A stretch of DNA of 64,000 nucleotides from Kofleriaceae bacterium (GTDB taxonomy: Bacteria; Myxococcota_A; Polyangia; Haliangiales; Haliangiaceae), in the NCBI GenBank assembly GCA_024762925.1, contig JANTGM010000012.1, forward strand, positions 1-64,000. The letters run 5' to 3'. Shown here one piece after another: positions 33,382 to 42,085 of this stretch. The notes beneath the pieces are model-generated. The model saw only the letters and a program-made list of their open reading frames with translations, had not been told where the DNA came from and searched no databases. Position 1 is the stretch's first letter. Every line of letters begins with the position of its first letter. Position numbers and translations under genes: made by a program.

Positions 33382-35994
33382 CTACCGCAGCGTCTTCTTG
33401 CCTCCTCCGCGCCTTCGCTGAGGAGTTGGCCTGCTACTCGGTCTTGGGTTCGCAGGCGGCTGAGCCACTCGGCTGCGGCTCTCGCGCTCTTGCTTTCTGT
33501 TGGTCTCCATAACGCTGATCCGATTGCGGAGGCTGGCAACTTGTTGTCGCAATTGCTCCGATTCATCGCGGAGCTTGGCAACCTCTTCACTCTGCTTGGT
33601 TCCCTCGCGAAGTGTGCGCACCGCCTCCCGGCTACGGCGCTTGAGTCGATTGTCGAATCCCTCTTCGACTACAGCGCTTAGGGCACTGCAGGCAGCAGCA
33701 TCGCCAAGAGACTCAAGAGATGCGACAGCTTGCAGCTGGACGCGAAAATCCGGATCGCGGAGAAGTTCGGTCAGATGCTCGCGAATTGTGCGCACCTGTT
33801 GGTCGCCGCCATCTTTGCCAAGAACAGCTAAGGCGCGCATGGCGGCACGTCTTGAAAAACCGGGCTTGCCAAGCTTGCTCTGTGCCAGGAGAACAGGCAG
33901 TCCCTCGCTATTGCCAAGGGCGCCTAGGCCCTCGCAGCATTTCTGCTGGATAATGTCCATAAACGACTCTCGCTCCAAAGCAGCTGTGAGGGTTGAGAGT
34001 GCTTCTGGACTACGAATTTTACCTAGCGATGCACAGCACTCGGCTTCCACGAAGTAGCTCTCGTCGCCGTTCTCGATGGTGGCGACAAGCGCATCGCTCG
34101 CTTCGGCGTTGCCGCGAAGATTGCCAAGGGCACAGGCCGCGGCTTTTCGAACTCTTGGGTGTTTCGCGTCTCGCAAGGTCGCTATGAGAAGCGAGACCGC
34201 CGCAGGGGAGCGTGTCTCACCGAGAGCCTTTGCTGCGGCTGCGCGCACTGCCCAGAACGGATCGCTCGCTAGGCTCTTTGCCAGTGCTTGCTCCATCTTG
34301 TGTCCCCCCTGTTGCCCGCATATGCGTGCGGCGGCAATTCGATCAATTGCACCATCGGCCTCTGCTAGCTGAGAAACCCAAAGTGCGGGTGGCTTTTCCG
34401 AACGCAGCTGGCAGATGAGGTGTTTGCCTGGATCCAAAATCACCTGCGTGGGTTCACTTTCACAGGCAATGGTCAGTACATGGCTTCGTTCGCGCAAGTC
34501 GACCGCTATATCGCGAGAGACTCCTGCCTCAACGAGCCGTAGCTCAGTGGGCAAGCGAAAGACTGGCGTCGTCTTCGTAATTTCGTGGATCTGCTCGATT
34601 ACCACCTCTAAGACATGTTCCGATTCATGCCACTGGGTCTTCATTCGCAACTCGGGATGTCCGCTGCCTTCCAGGAGCCACTGGTCAAAGAACCAATCGA
34701 GGTTGCGACCACAGGCGCGGTCAATTGCGCGCGCAAGATCCCGCGTCTCAACGACATCACCCCGGTGGTGTTCCAGATAGTGCTGAACACTCGCGAAGAA
34801 GTCGGCATCACCAAGCACTCGCCGAATCATGTGCACCACTCGTCCCGCTTTGTCGTAGAGGTGGCGATCGAATATATCGAGAGGATCGTCGTAGCGCTTG
34901 GTGACAATGGAGCGCCGGTAGCGACTACTGTCCTCGGCAAAGTACGCTTCGCTAAACTGTGCGAGCACCAGGGCGGCCGCGTCCGTGCCTTCGGAGTGCT
35001 CGCGCCACAGGTATTCACTGTATGTCGCAAACCCCTCGTTGAGCCAGCCCTCGCCCCAGTCGCGGCACGTTAGCAGGTCGCCAAACCACTGATGGGCCAG
35101 TTCGTGGCAGACGAGCGACTCCATGTCAAAGTCAAGGCTAGCGCGTTGATCCACAAGCACCCCATCGGTGAGGCTTGTGGCTGTGGTGTTCTCCATGCCG
35201 CCGAAGATAAAATCTGCCACGAAGACTTGTGCATATTTCTTGTAGGGATAGCGGACTCCGAACAATTCTGAGAAGGCGGCGATCATCTCCGGTGTCTTGG
35301 CGAGAGTGCGAAGGCAATCGTCAGCGCGGTCAGGTTCACTATAGTACAATATCTCAATGTCTTCCCAACGCTCGCGGTGGCACGTGAACTCGCCCGCGGC
35401 TAGCGTCATCAGGTAGCATGAGTGCGGCACGTCGAATCGCCAGTGCATGTACCGTGTGTTTCCCTCTGTTGTATCCGCTATGAGTGAGCCGTTGCTCAGT
35501 GCGAACCATTTTTTGGGAACGCGCACCTTCACTTCGCTCGTGGCTTTGAAGTTCGGACTGTCAAAGCAGGGAAACCAATAGCGGCTATCTTCGTCCTGGC
35601 CCTGGGTCCAGACTTGCGATGGCTTGTTTGGATAGTTCTTGTCTGGTCCAACGAAGTACAGTCCGCGGCGTGGAATGGCGGCATACTCAATGCTCAGCTC
35701 TACCGAGGAGCCTGCGACCAGAGCTTCCGAGAAATACACACGCAGCGTTTTGCCGTCGTGCGAGAAGTTGCGGTCTTCGTTGCCTTCGTGAACACGCAGG
35801 ATGTCGAGTTCGACTGCGTCAAGCTCAACGAATGTTTGGTCGGGCGAAACGGGTGCCATGCGAATTGTGCAAGTTCCAGAAAAACTCTTAGACTCGACAT
35901 CTAGGTCTAGGTCGAGTCCATAGTGTTGCACGTCGAAGGGGCGGTCTGGAGCGTATCGCGGCTGTGTGCCGGGAAGGGCGAATTCTCTGGGCAT
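33382..35994 (-). CDS. M1-family aminopeptidase with HEAT repeats and C-terminal coiled coil
   Basis: An 870-residue zinc metalloprotease. The exopeptidase motif GGMEN is at 265-269, zinc site HELAH at 297-301 with the third ligand Glu320 in NEGFATYSEY, and a proton-donor Tyr is expected after it. From about residue 560 come HEAT/Armadillo-like repeats (AVRAAAAKALGETRSPAAV, RVRKAAACALGNL, FRVQLQAVASLESLGDAAA). The last ~70 residues are a coiled coil (KLRDESEQLRQQVASLRNR) and a basic tail. No signal peptide, so cytoplasmic. The HEAT and coiled-coil extension is uncommon for M1 enzymes and suggests a scaffold or oligomer. Confidence 0.9.
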   Translation of the reverse strand: MPREFALPGTQPRYAPDRPFDVQHYGLDLDLDVESKSFSGTCTIRMAPVSPDQTFVELDAVELDILRVHEGNEDRNFSHDGKTLRVYFSEALVAGSSVELSIEYAAIPRRGLYFVGPDKNYPNKPSQVWTQGQDEDSRYWFPCFDSPNFKATSEVKVRVPKKWFALSNGSLIADTTEGNTRYMHWRFDVPHSCYLMTLAAGEFTCHRERWEDIEILYYSEPDRADDCLRTLAKTPEMIAAFSELFGVRYPYKKYAQVFVADFIFGGMENTTATSLTDGVLVDQRASLDFDMESLVCHELAHQWFGDLLTCRDWGEGWLNEGFATYSEYLWREHSEGTDAAALVLAQFSEAYFAEDSSRYRRSIVTKRYDDPLDIFDRHLYDKAGRVVHMIRRVLGDADFFASVQHYLEHHRGDVVETRDLARAIDRACGRNLDWFFDQWLLEGSGHPELRMKTQWHESEHVLEVVIEQIHEITKTTPVFRLPTELRLVEAGVSRDIAVDLRERSHVLTIACESEPTQVILDPGKHLICQLRSEKPPALWVSQLAEADGAIDRIAAARICGQQGGHKMEQALAKSLASDPFWAVRAAAAKALGETRSPAAVSLLIATLRDAKHPRVRKAAACALGNLRGNAEASDALVATIENGDESYFVEAECCASLGKIRSPEALSTLTAALERESFMDIIQQKCCEGLGALGNSEGLPVLLAQSKLGKPGFSRRAAMRALAVLGKDGGDQQVRTIREHLTELLRDPDFRVQLQAVASLESLGDAAACSALSAVVEEGFDNRLKRRSREAVRTLREGTKQSEEVAKLRDESEQLRQQVASLRNRISVMETNRKQERESRSRVAQPPANPRPSSRPTPQRRRGGGKKTLR

Positions 35995-36033
35995 GGCACC
36001 ACGCTACCGCGGCTGGGTCGCCCTACGAGAGGC

Positions 36034-37674
36034 CTACTCGCCCTTTTCGAGTCGTCGACGCTCTTTTGCCGCAGCGCGCTCTAGACGTCTTAGCCGGATA
36101 CGCGGATCCACGGCTCTGGCAAAGAAGACAACGATCTCAAGTGTTAGGAAGATTGTGGATCCAATTGCATAGGTCGCGACGGCGACATAGTTGGCTGGGA
36201 TGAGAAGCGCCACACGGGACGAGGGCATTTCGACATGCGGAGCTGTGCCAAAACTCGCCCAAAGCAGCGCCGCCGGAATCCACGCAACCAAGAGGCCGGT
36301 CGCCACAAGCGCGTTGGCCGAGGCAAGGCGGTCGCGAAGAACGATACGCCCACGAAGCGCTAGCCAGCCAGCAAGCAGCTGTACTCCGGTGGCGACAAGG
36401 CCAAAGCGTGACAAGCTGCTCATCTCGGAGCCCCTATCTTGGAGCGCCGAGAAACTGAGGCTCTGGCCAAGCACGTCGAGCAGGCCGTAGTAGCACAGGG
36501 GGTAGGCTGGAACTGCAATCACTAGGACGCGCCAGTCAATGTGTAGTGCACCAGCACGTCGAGAGAGAGCTAGGGCAGCAAGTCCCAGAACCAACAAGCC
36601 GGCGAGTAGTATCAATCGAGCGCGGGTCTCTTTTGTCGTTTCGACGCGCCTGGCCCGCAGTGATTCTTCGTAGCGCTCCGCGTTCGTGCGAATTCGCACC
36701 CGATCTGCAGCCTGAAGTGCGCGAATCTGCTGCGGAGGAAGCTCCAAGACTTCGGTAAGAGTTCTTCCGAGAGCATGGCCCGGGGCAGGGACACCGAGGA
36801 GGGCCGCAACTGTCGGGGCGATGTCGATGAGCTCCGCAGAGCCGAGCAGAGCATCGCTTCGAATTCCCGCACCCGCCATGATGAGAGGCACCTGCAAGAC
36901 AACGTCTTCTTCGCCACCGTGCCCACCCGCGTCGGTGTGGCCATGATCCGCTGTCACGATGATGGTGTCCGCTTGCAGGTCGAGCAGCCGGAGTGACTTG
37001 CCCAGCTGTGCATCGACATCGTGTGCAGCTTGACGGTACTCATCGCTATCCCCACCATGCTCATGGCCTGCGATATCGACCTTGCCGGGGATGAGCACGA
37101 GTAAGGAGTTGGTAGGGTCGGCCATCGCCAGCTGTGTCGACTTTTCGAATGCTCCAGGCCAACGGCCGTAATACAGGGAAGAGAAGTCGTCACCAAAGAG
37201 ATAGCCAAGGCTCGGAGAGTCGTCGGCGACATACGTCGCGTGCAAACCCGCTGCCCGAACTCGATCCATGAGGGAATCGATCGCAACGGGAGACCGATAG
37301 GTGTTGTTGCGAATTCCTGAAACGAGTGGAGGCACCCCTGTGACGATCGTTGCGTGGTTTGGTCGAGAGATACTGGGGTAATGCGATGTTGCAATTGCAT
37401 CGATCCCTGTCCGGCGCAGGCGATCAAGTGTCTCGCGGCCAAAGGAGTCTTGCAGGCGCAGACCATCAATAATCACCAAGACAACCCGCCGGCTGATTCG
37501 TGGTGTTGGCGTTGCAAGTACGGGCTCATACTCCGCGATGGCCGGTTTGCGAATGTTGAGTTCGGGAAGATATGCTCGCGCAGCTCCCCAAGCGAGTAGA
37601 GCCACTGCACCGGCCACAACGGTGAGCACCAGTGCCATCACGACAGGTGCAAAAACCTTGTTGGATCGACTCAC
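36034..37674 (-). CDS. Membrane-bound alkaline-phosphatase-fold enzyme (phosphodiesterase/phosphotransferase)
   Basis: A 546-residue protein. An N-terminal membrane anchor (VVMALVLTVVAGAVALLAWG) is followed by an alkaline-phosphatase superfamily domain: VVLVIIDGLRLQD (metal Asp), SRPNHATIVTGVPP (nucleophile region, Ser/Thr before the His-Ala-Thr), DIAGHEHGGDS (metal His/Asp) and VTADHGHTDAGGHGG (metal Asp-His). After residue ~350 the chain has several hydrophobic helices (LILLAGLLVLGLAALALS, VLVIAVPAYPLCYYGLL and more). The shape is that of GPI-ethanolamine-phosphate-transferase-like enzymes, with the active domain outside the membrane. Substrate unknown. Confidence 0.8.
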   Translation of the reverse strand: MSRSNKVFAPVVMALVLTVVAGAVALLAWGAARAYLPELNIRKPAIAEYEPVLATPTPRISRRVVLVIIDGLRLQDSFGRETLDRLRRTGIDAIATSHYPSISRPNHATIVTGVPPLVSGIRNNTYRSPVAIDSLMDRVRAAGLHATYVADDSPSLGYLFGDDFSSLYYGRWPGAFEKSTQLAMADPTNSLLVLIPGKVDIAGHEHGGDSDEYRQAAHDVDAQLGKSLRLLDLQADTIIVTADHGHTDAGGHGGEEDVVLQVPLIMAGAGIRSDALLGSAELIDIAPTVAALLGVPAPGHALGRTLTEVLELPPQQIRALQAADRVRIRTNAERYEESLRARRVETTKETRARLILLAGLLVLGLAALALSRRAGALHIDWRVLVIAVPAYPLCYYGLLDVLGQSLSFSALQDRGSEMSSLSRFGLVATGVQLLAGWLALRGRIVLRDRLASANALVATGLLVAWIPAALLWASFGTAPHVEMPSSRVALLIPANYVAVATYAIGSTIFLTLEIVVFFARAVDPRIRLRRLERAAAKERRRLEKGE

Positions 37675-37806
37675 CGTTTAAGGATACGTCTGATCCTCTC
37701 CAGACTGAAGTGGTGCTCCTGGTGATGATACGTTGCATCACCGGTCAGCTAGTGCTAGGTGCGGGACGCTTCGCGACGGTGTAGGGCTTTGTTATAGTTC
37801 TCGGAC

Positions 37807-39270
37807 ATGCCAGTAGACGACCTTCGCTCAGGGACATGGGTAACCTATATCGGCGGCCAGCCACGTGGCGTGCGAGTGCGTCGATGTCGGGTCAATGTGC
37901 TTTCTGGCCCGGATAAGGGGCTTGTTCGCGAGCTCGAAAGCTCGTGCATCCGGGTTGGCGCCCGTCAGGGAAACGAGGTGCAACTGAGCGACTCAGGAGT
38001 CTCAGGGTTGCACTTTGAGATCACCTTGGATGATCGAGGCTACCGACTCAAAGACCTCGACTCTACCAACGGCACCTTTGTGTCTGGTTTGCGCGTCAAC
38101 GACATCTACATCAAACCAGAGACCGTCATTCAGGTTGGCGCGACGCAAATGCGCTTTCAGCCGCTGAGTGAATCGATTGAAGTAGAGCTTGCGAGTGGAG
38201 CCAGCTTTGGTGGAATGGTCGGCGAGAGCGTCAAAATGCGGGAGCTCTTTGCTCGCCTGGAGAAGATCGCACCAAGCGATGCCACCGTGCTTATCACTGG
38301 AGAGACTGGCGTTGGTAAAGAGCTTGTCGCGGAAGCGATGCATGAGATGTCACCACGCAAGGACGGCAAATTCGTTGTGCTTGACTGTGGTTCCATCCCG
38401 CAAAATCTCATCGAGAGCGAACTCTTTGGCCACGAACGCGGTGCCTTTACAGGGGCCACGAGCGCGCATGCTGGGGTGTTTGAGCGTGCCCACAACGGCG
38501 TTGTCTTTCTCGATGAGATTGGCGAGTTGCCCCTCGAGATGCAGCCAAAGCTCTTGCGAGTCTTGGAGCGCAAAGAGGTCCGGCGCATTGGCGGTTCCAA
38601 AACGATCAACGTGGATATTCGCGTGGTCGCGGCGACCAATCGCGATCTCGGTGTGGAGGTTAACCGCGGGCGGTTTCGCGAGGATCTCTACTACCGTCTT
38701 GCTGTGGCGCGAGTTCATGTGCCACCGCTTCGGGACCGACGCGAAGACATCCCCTCCCTTATTAAGCACTTCCTCGAAATCTTGCCTGGTGCTACTGCAG
38801 ACGCACTGAGTAGCGAGACCATTGGCCTCATGCAGCGCCATGATTGGCCGGGGAATGTGCGCGAGCTTCGAAATGTGATTGAGCGGGCGGTACTACTTTC
38901 GGAGTCTCCCTTGTCGAAGACGGCACTTCGAGGCGTCGGTGGCAAGGGCTCGGGAACCTCGGAGGCAACTTCGAAGTCGCAATTGCTCACCTCAGAATTT
39001 GTCGCAAGTCCGAATTCCGTGTCTCAGGATCAAGCCGCAAACTCTTCAGAGGCTGATGCTGGAAACCGCATGGAGGTGGTGGTCGACACGGCCATACCCT
39101 TCAAGCGCCTAAAGCAGGAGCTGATCTCGGAGTTTGAGCGACGCTACATCACGCAGCTCCTCGATGAACATGATCACAATATCTCGTCGGCAGCTCGGGC
39201 AGCGGGTATTGATAGAATGTCCATTCACAAGATGCTCAATCGTCTGGGGCTGAGCAGCAGTAAGGGCTGA
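37807..39270 (+). CDS. FHA-containing sigma-54-dependent transcriptional activator
   Basis: A 487-residue enhancer-binding protein. An N-terminal FHA domain (~30-110; RVGARQGNEVQLSDSGVSGLHFEI, DLDSTNGTFV) binds phospho-Thr peptides. The AAA+ domain (~135-370) has Walker A GETGVGKE, the sigma-54 contact loop GAFTGAT, Walker B VVFLDEIGELP and the arginine finger region (RFREDLYYRL). The C-terminal Fis-type helix-turn-helix is SSAARAAGIDRMSIHKMLNRLG. Lacking a receiver domain, it is controlled through the FHA domain by Ser/Thr kinases, a common myxobacterial arrangement; kinase 42086 and phosphatase 24480 are candidates. Confidence 0.95.
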   Translation: MPVDDLRSGTWVTYIGGQPRGVRVRRCRVNVLSGPDKGLVRELESSCIRVGARQGNEVQLSDSGVSGLHFEITLDDRGYRLKDLDSTNGTFVSGLRVNDIYIKPETVIQVGATQMRFQPLSESIEVELASGASFGGMVGESVKMRELFARLEKIAPSDATVLITGETGVGKELVAEAMHEMSPRKDGKFVVLDCGSIPQNLIESELFGHERGAFTGATSAHAGVFERAHNGVVFLDEIGELPLEMQPKLLRVLERKEVRRIGGSKTINVDIRVVAATNRDLGVEVNRGRFREDLYYRLAVARVHVPPLRDRREDIPSLIKHFLEILPGATADALSSETIGLMQRHDWPGNVRELRNVIERAVLLSESPLSKTALRGVGGKGSGTSEATSKSQLLTSEFVASPNSVSQDQAANSSEADAGNRMEVVVDTAIPFKRLKQELISEFERRYITQLLDEHDHNISSAARAAGIDRMSIHKMLNRLGLSSSKG

Positions 39271-39568
39271 TTTGAATTCAGATTTTGGCTTGAGATCTGG
39301 GCCTGGGTACTGCTATTCCACAAGATCCTGAAAAGACAGCTGATGGATCGGGTATCCACAAGTTATCCTCGCGTTCTTCAGATCTCGTGTAGATCCCTGA
39401 ATTAATGGGGTTCATTGTGAAAATGCCTGTGCATAACTCTTGACAGGGTATGTGGGCAATGTAGGCGTGTGCACCACACGTCTTGGTCCCCCAATTGGTG
39501 CCGGAAAAGCGTCTTAGAAGGACTCGTAGGGAAAGCTCGGGGCTCTAGGAGCTTTTCCGAGGGGACAT
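39271..39568. other. Intergenic region with DnaA-box-like sites and competing hairpins
   Basis: No gene. It holds GTATCCACA at 39352-39360 (one mismatch to TTATNCACA), TTATCCTCG at 39363, and TGTGCATAA at 39428-39436, which is the perfect reverse complement of the TTATNCACA consensus. The distal part contains two alternative left arms, CGGAAAAGC (39502-39510) and GGGAAAGCTC (39529-39538), for one right arm GAGCTTTTCCG (39549-39559), the second giving a likely terminator between the convergent genes. The functional meaning is unclear. Confidence 0.35.
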
Positions 39569-40795
39569 TTACTTGTTGACCTCTAGGGTCATCCGAATGA
39601 TTAGGGTGCTTACACTTCCACGGATCAGACCACCTCTGGGGCTGCCCTTGTGCCGTTCTCCACCAAATGACATCGCCGTCCAATCGGCTCCAAACGCAAC
39701 CTCTGTCGATACGAAAAACGCCGAATCTGACGTCAGACCGGGCGCTGCCACTGTCAAGTCCTCGTTTAGGTACAATACTGAGGTGCCATCGCTTGGTGTG
39801 ACCACCACGCCGGCCATCGGCTGAGACACTTCGTCAACCACACGGCCAATTAGGATGCCTTGCTCGGGAAATGTCTCATGTCCAAGTGCATCCAGGATGT
39901 CTTCAAGGACATCTGTGTCCAACAAGATTGGGGCGACCGTGAGTCCTTCGTTTGCACCATCAACTTCCTCACAAGTAACACTCGTGGTCGCCCTTGGGAT
40001 TCGCTCAAGAGTTGTGCTGCAGATTAGGTCCAGCGATGGCAGCGGGATTGCGTTGCGCCAGATCGGAGCTGGTCCGTCCAGGTCAAGGATGAGTTCAAAG
40101 AGATTTGCAAGCTTGAGCTCGAAGCCGGAGTCTGGAGCACCAGGCACTGGGGTCGCTTCACCAACACGCACCTCCACGTTGCTAGCCCGCTGGTCTTGAA
40201 GGAGCTGCATCGTTGTCATGTCGATCACCTGGGCTGCTGTCTGCGTGGGCAGGTTTGCGGCACAGCTATTGGAATCGAGCTTGCTTGGTGCGGAGCATGT
40301 TAGTGGGACGGTCACATTGGTCTCTGTCCCGGCTCGAAAGTACGTGGCCCCAGCAAAGGCAGGCTGTGGATCTTGATCGGTTTGAGGGCGACCAAAGACA
40401 TCAAACGACATCTCGGGGCAGCCCTCATTGACATCGACTTCATCGGCGTTCCAGACAGCGACCTCGACACGAATGGCCTTTGCTGGCATGCCATCAAGTT
40501 CCATTCGTGGTGCTAGGTCGGCAAGGCTACAGATCGTTTCGTTGACCTCTGCCCGCACACAGGTCTCGAGCGGACGCCCATTTTGACTTCGAAGTACCTC
40601 GCCGCTATCGATGTCAGTGAGACGCAGTGAAACCGTCGCGCCGCAGCTCATTCCAAAGTCGAGACACGATGTGCTTGGGCAGCCTCCGTGCTCGCTCTCA
40701 TCCAACGTCATGAAAATCTCCGCCCGTGTTGGGGGCTCGGATCCGCAGGCGCTCGCCACCAAGAGGGCGGTAAGCGAAGTTCTTAGAATTCCCAA
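39569..40795 (-). CDS. Large lipoprotein of unknown function
   Basis: A 408-residue protein with a signal peptide and lipobox ASAC. The mature part is Asp/Glu/Thr-rich, with about ten cysteines (GGCPSTSCLDFGMSCG, LETCVRAE, ETICSLAD) that probably form disulphides. A late segment, GRVVDEVSQPMAGVVVTPSDG, looks like a carboxypeptidase-regulatory-type beta sandwich; the rest is unrecognised. It overlaps the upstream PEGA gene by 13 bp, so the two are cotranscribed and may form an outer-membrane assembly. Confidence 0.7.
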   Translation of the reverse strand: MGILRTSLTALLVASACGSEPPTRAEIFMTLDESEHGGCPSTSCLDFGMSCGATVSLRLTDIDSGEVLRSQNGRPLETCVRAEVNETICSLADLAPRMELDGMPAKAIRVEVAVWNADEVDVNEGCPEMSFDVFGRPQTDQDPQPAFAGATYFRAGTETNVTVPLTCSAPSKLDSNSCAANLPTQTAAQVIDMTTMQLLQDQRASNVEVRVGEATPVPGAPDSGFELKLANLFELILDLDGPAPIWRNAIPLPSLDLICSTTLERIPRATTSVTCEEVDGANEGLTVAPILLDTDVLEDILDALGHETFPEQGILIGRVVDEVSQPMAGVVVTPSDGTSVLYLNEDLTVAAPGLTSDSAFFVSTEVAFGADWTAMSFGGERHKGSPRGGLIRGSVSTLIIRMTLEVNK

Positions 40796-42018
40796 CTGGG
40801 GACCCCTAGTCGGCTCTGTGTTGCGTCATTCGATGATCCGAGAGATGCACCACCAACAATCAAGATGGCAGCGGTTGCCGCGGCTGCTGTGATAGCAATT
40901 GGGTTGCGATACCAAGGCAAATCGATGGGTGTACTGACCGTGCCGTCGAGCAGGGTTGGACGCGGTACCGGCCTAGCCAAGGCGAGCATGCGAGGAAGTG
41001 CTGGCCCGATCGGTGTCTGATAGCTCAGCCGATCGAGTTCGGGAATGAAGAGAGTTGCGTTGCTCTCCTCGCCCACAACAATGAGCACAGCATCGCTACC
41101 CACCAGGCGCGAAACCCGTGCAGCCGCAACACGCAGGCTGGCCTCATCAAGACCCTGTCGGAGGGCTTGGTGGCGCAACTCGCGAGCCCGAGACACGGGA
41201 GACCGCGGCTGCAGGTCGAGCTTGATGTCCAGGGTATCACCCGGGTCGACATCAATGGCTTGCGCAGCAGCTTGATACTTTGGAGCAGAGATGGCGACGA
41301 TGTGTGTCCCTGCCGCAACAGGCAGCGCCAACGGGGCTTTGCCAACAGGCCTGCCATCGAGATAGATTGTGTCGCCGTTGTATGTCGCGGTGATATTGAG
41401 TGTGGCTGCGACCTTTGTCGGGATTCGGCTTCGGGCGCTCTCAAACGCTTTTACGATGCTCGGCGGATAGCGAACGGGATCTATGCTGTGGTCGGGCGCC
41501 AGGCGGTGCAGCAGCTGAAACTCACCAATCGCCAGACCCATGTTCTCTGCGCGCAAGTGAATGAGCGCCATGCGAAAACTCACGTCGGCAAGTAAGGCTG
41601 TTGTCTTATCACTTGGGGCCAGCGAAAAGAGGTCGCGACGTGCATCGTCGAGTTTACTTGTGGCAAGTCGGCTCTTGAACTCACCAAAGGCCAGCTCACT
41701 GGCCTCCAGCGCGCTTCTTGCGCTTGCCAGTATGGGTTCATCCGGTCCCCCCTTTGGAAGAACCCCCTCGAGGGTTTGTGCCAAGTCGCCTGTTTCTGTG
41801 GCGCGAAGACCGGGGGCCTTGGTGACAATGTCTCGTGCACGTCTCGCAGCCGCGGCAGCGTTCGGGCCAGCACTCAGGTTGACGATGGCGATGGTCCTAT
41901 CGGCCTCTTGTGCATGGGATGTGGCCACGCTACACACAACAACACACACCATCAGGAGGGACAACCTGCGTGAAGAGGAGAAGAGCCCTGGGAGGGCGGA
42001 TGCAAAAGACCGGAACAT
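40783..42018 (-). CDS. Exported PEGA-domain protein with C-terminal membrane helix
   Basis: About 411 residues. A signal peptide (LSLLMVCVVVCSVATSHA) is followed by an Ala-rich helical part, then a PEGA domain (ATLNITATYNGDTIYLDGRP, LALPVAAGTHIVAISAPKY) that is typically surface or wall associated. The C-terminus has one hydrophobic helix (NPIAITAAAATAAILIVGGA). The start ATG 42018 is preferred to the frame start at 42228 because it places the signal peptide at the N-terminus. Its promoter region is shared with the divergent Ser/Thr kinase (67 bp apart), which also has PEGA repeats. Confidence 0.75.
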   Translation of the reverse strand: MFRSFASALPGLFSSSRRLSLLMVCVVVCSVATSHAQEADRTIAIVNLSAGPNAAAAARRARDIVTKAPGLRATETGDLAQTLEGVLPKGGPDEPILASARSALEASELAFGEFKSRLATSKLDDARRDLFSLAPSDKTTALLADVSFRMALIHLRAENMGLAIGEFQLLHRLAPDHSIDPVRYPPSIVKAFESARSRIPTKVAATLNITATYNGDTIYLDGRPVGKAPLALPVAAGTHIVAISAPKYQAAAQAIDVDPGDTLDIKLDLQPRSPVSRARELRHQALRQGLDEASLRVAAARVSRLVGSDAVLIVVGEESNATLFIPELDRLSYQTPIGPALPRMLALARPVPRPTLLDGTVSTPIDLPWYRNPIAITAAAATAAILIVGGASLGSSNDATQSRLGVPSWEF

Positions 42019-42085
42019 ACTGTGGATTCGGTGACCAGCGCTGGCAAAACCTCCCCTACTATAGCCCCGCCCAGGAAAACCGGCT

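Noticed and set aside
39271-39568. Replication origin
   Set aside because: A few DnaA-like boxes but no dnaA/dnaN/gyrB neighbourhood, no AT-rich unwinding element seen.
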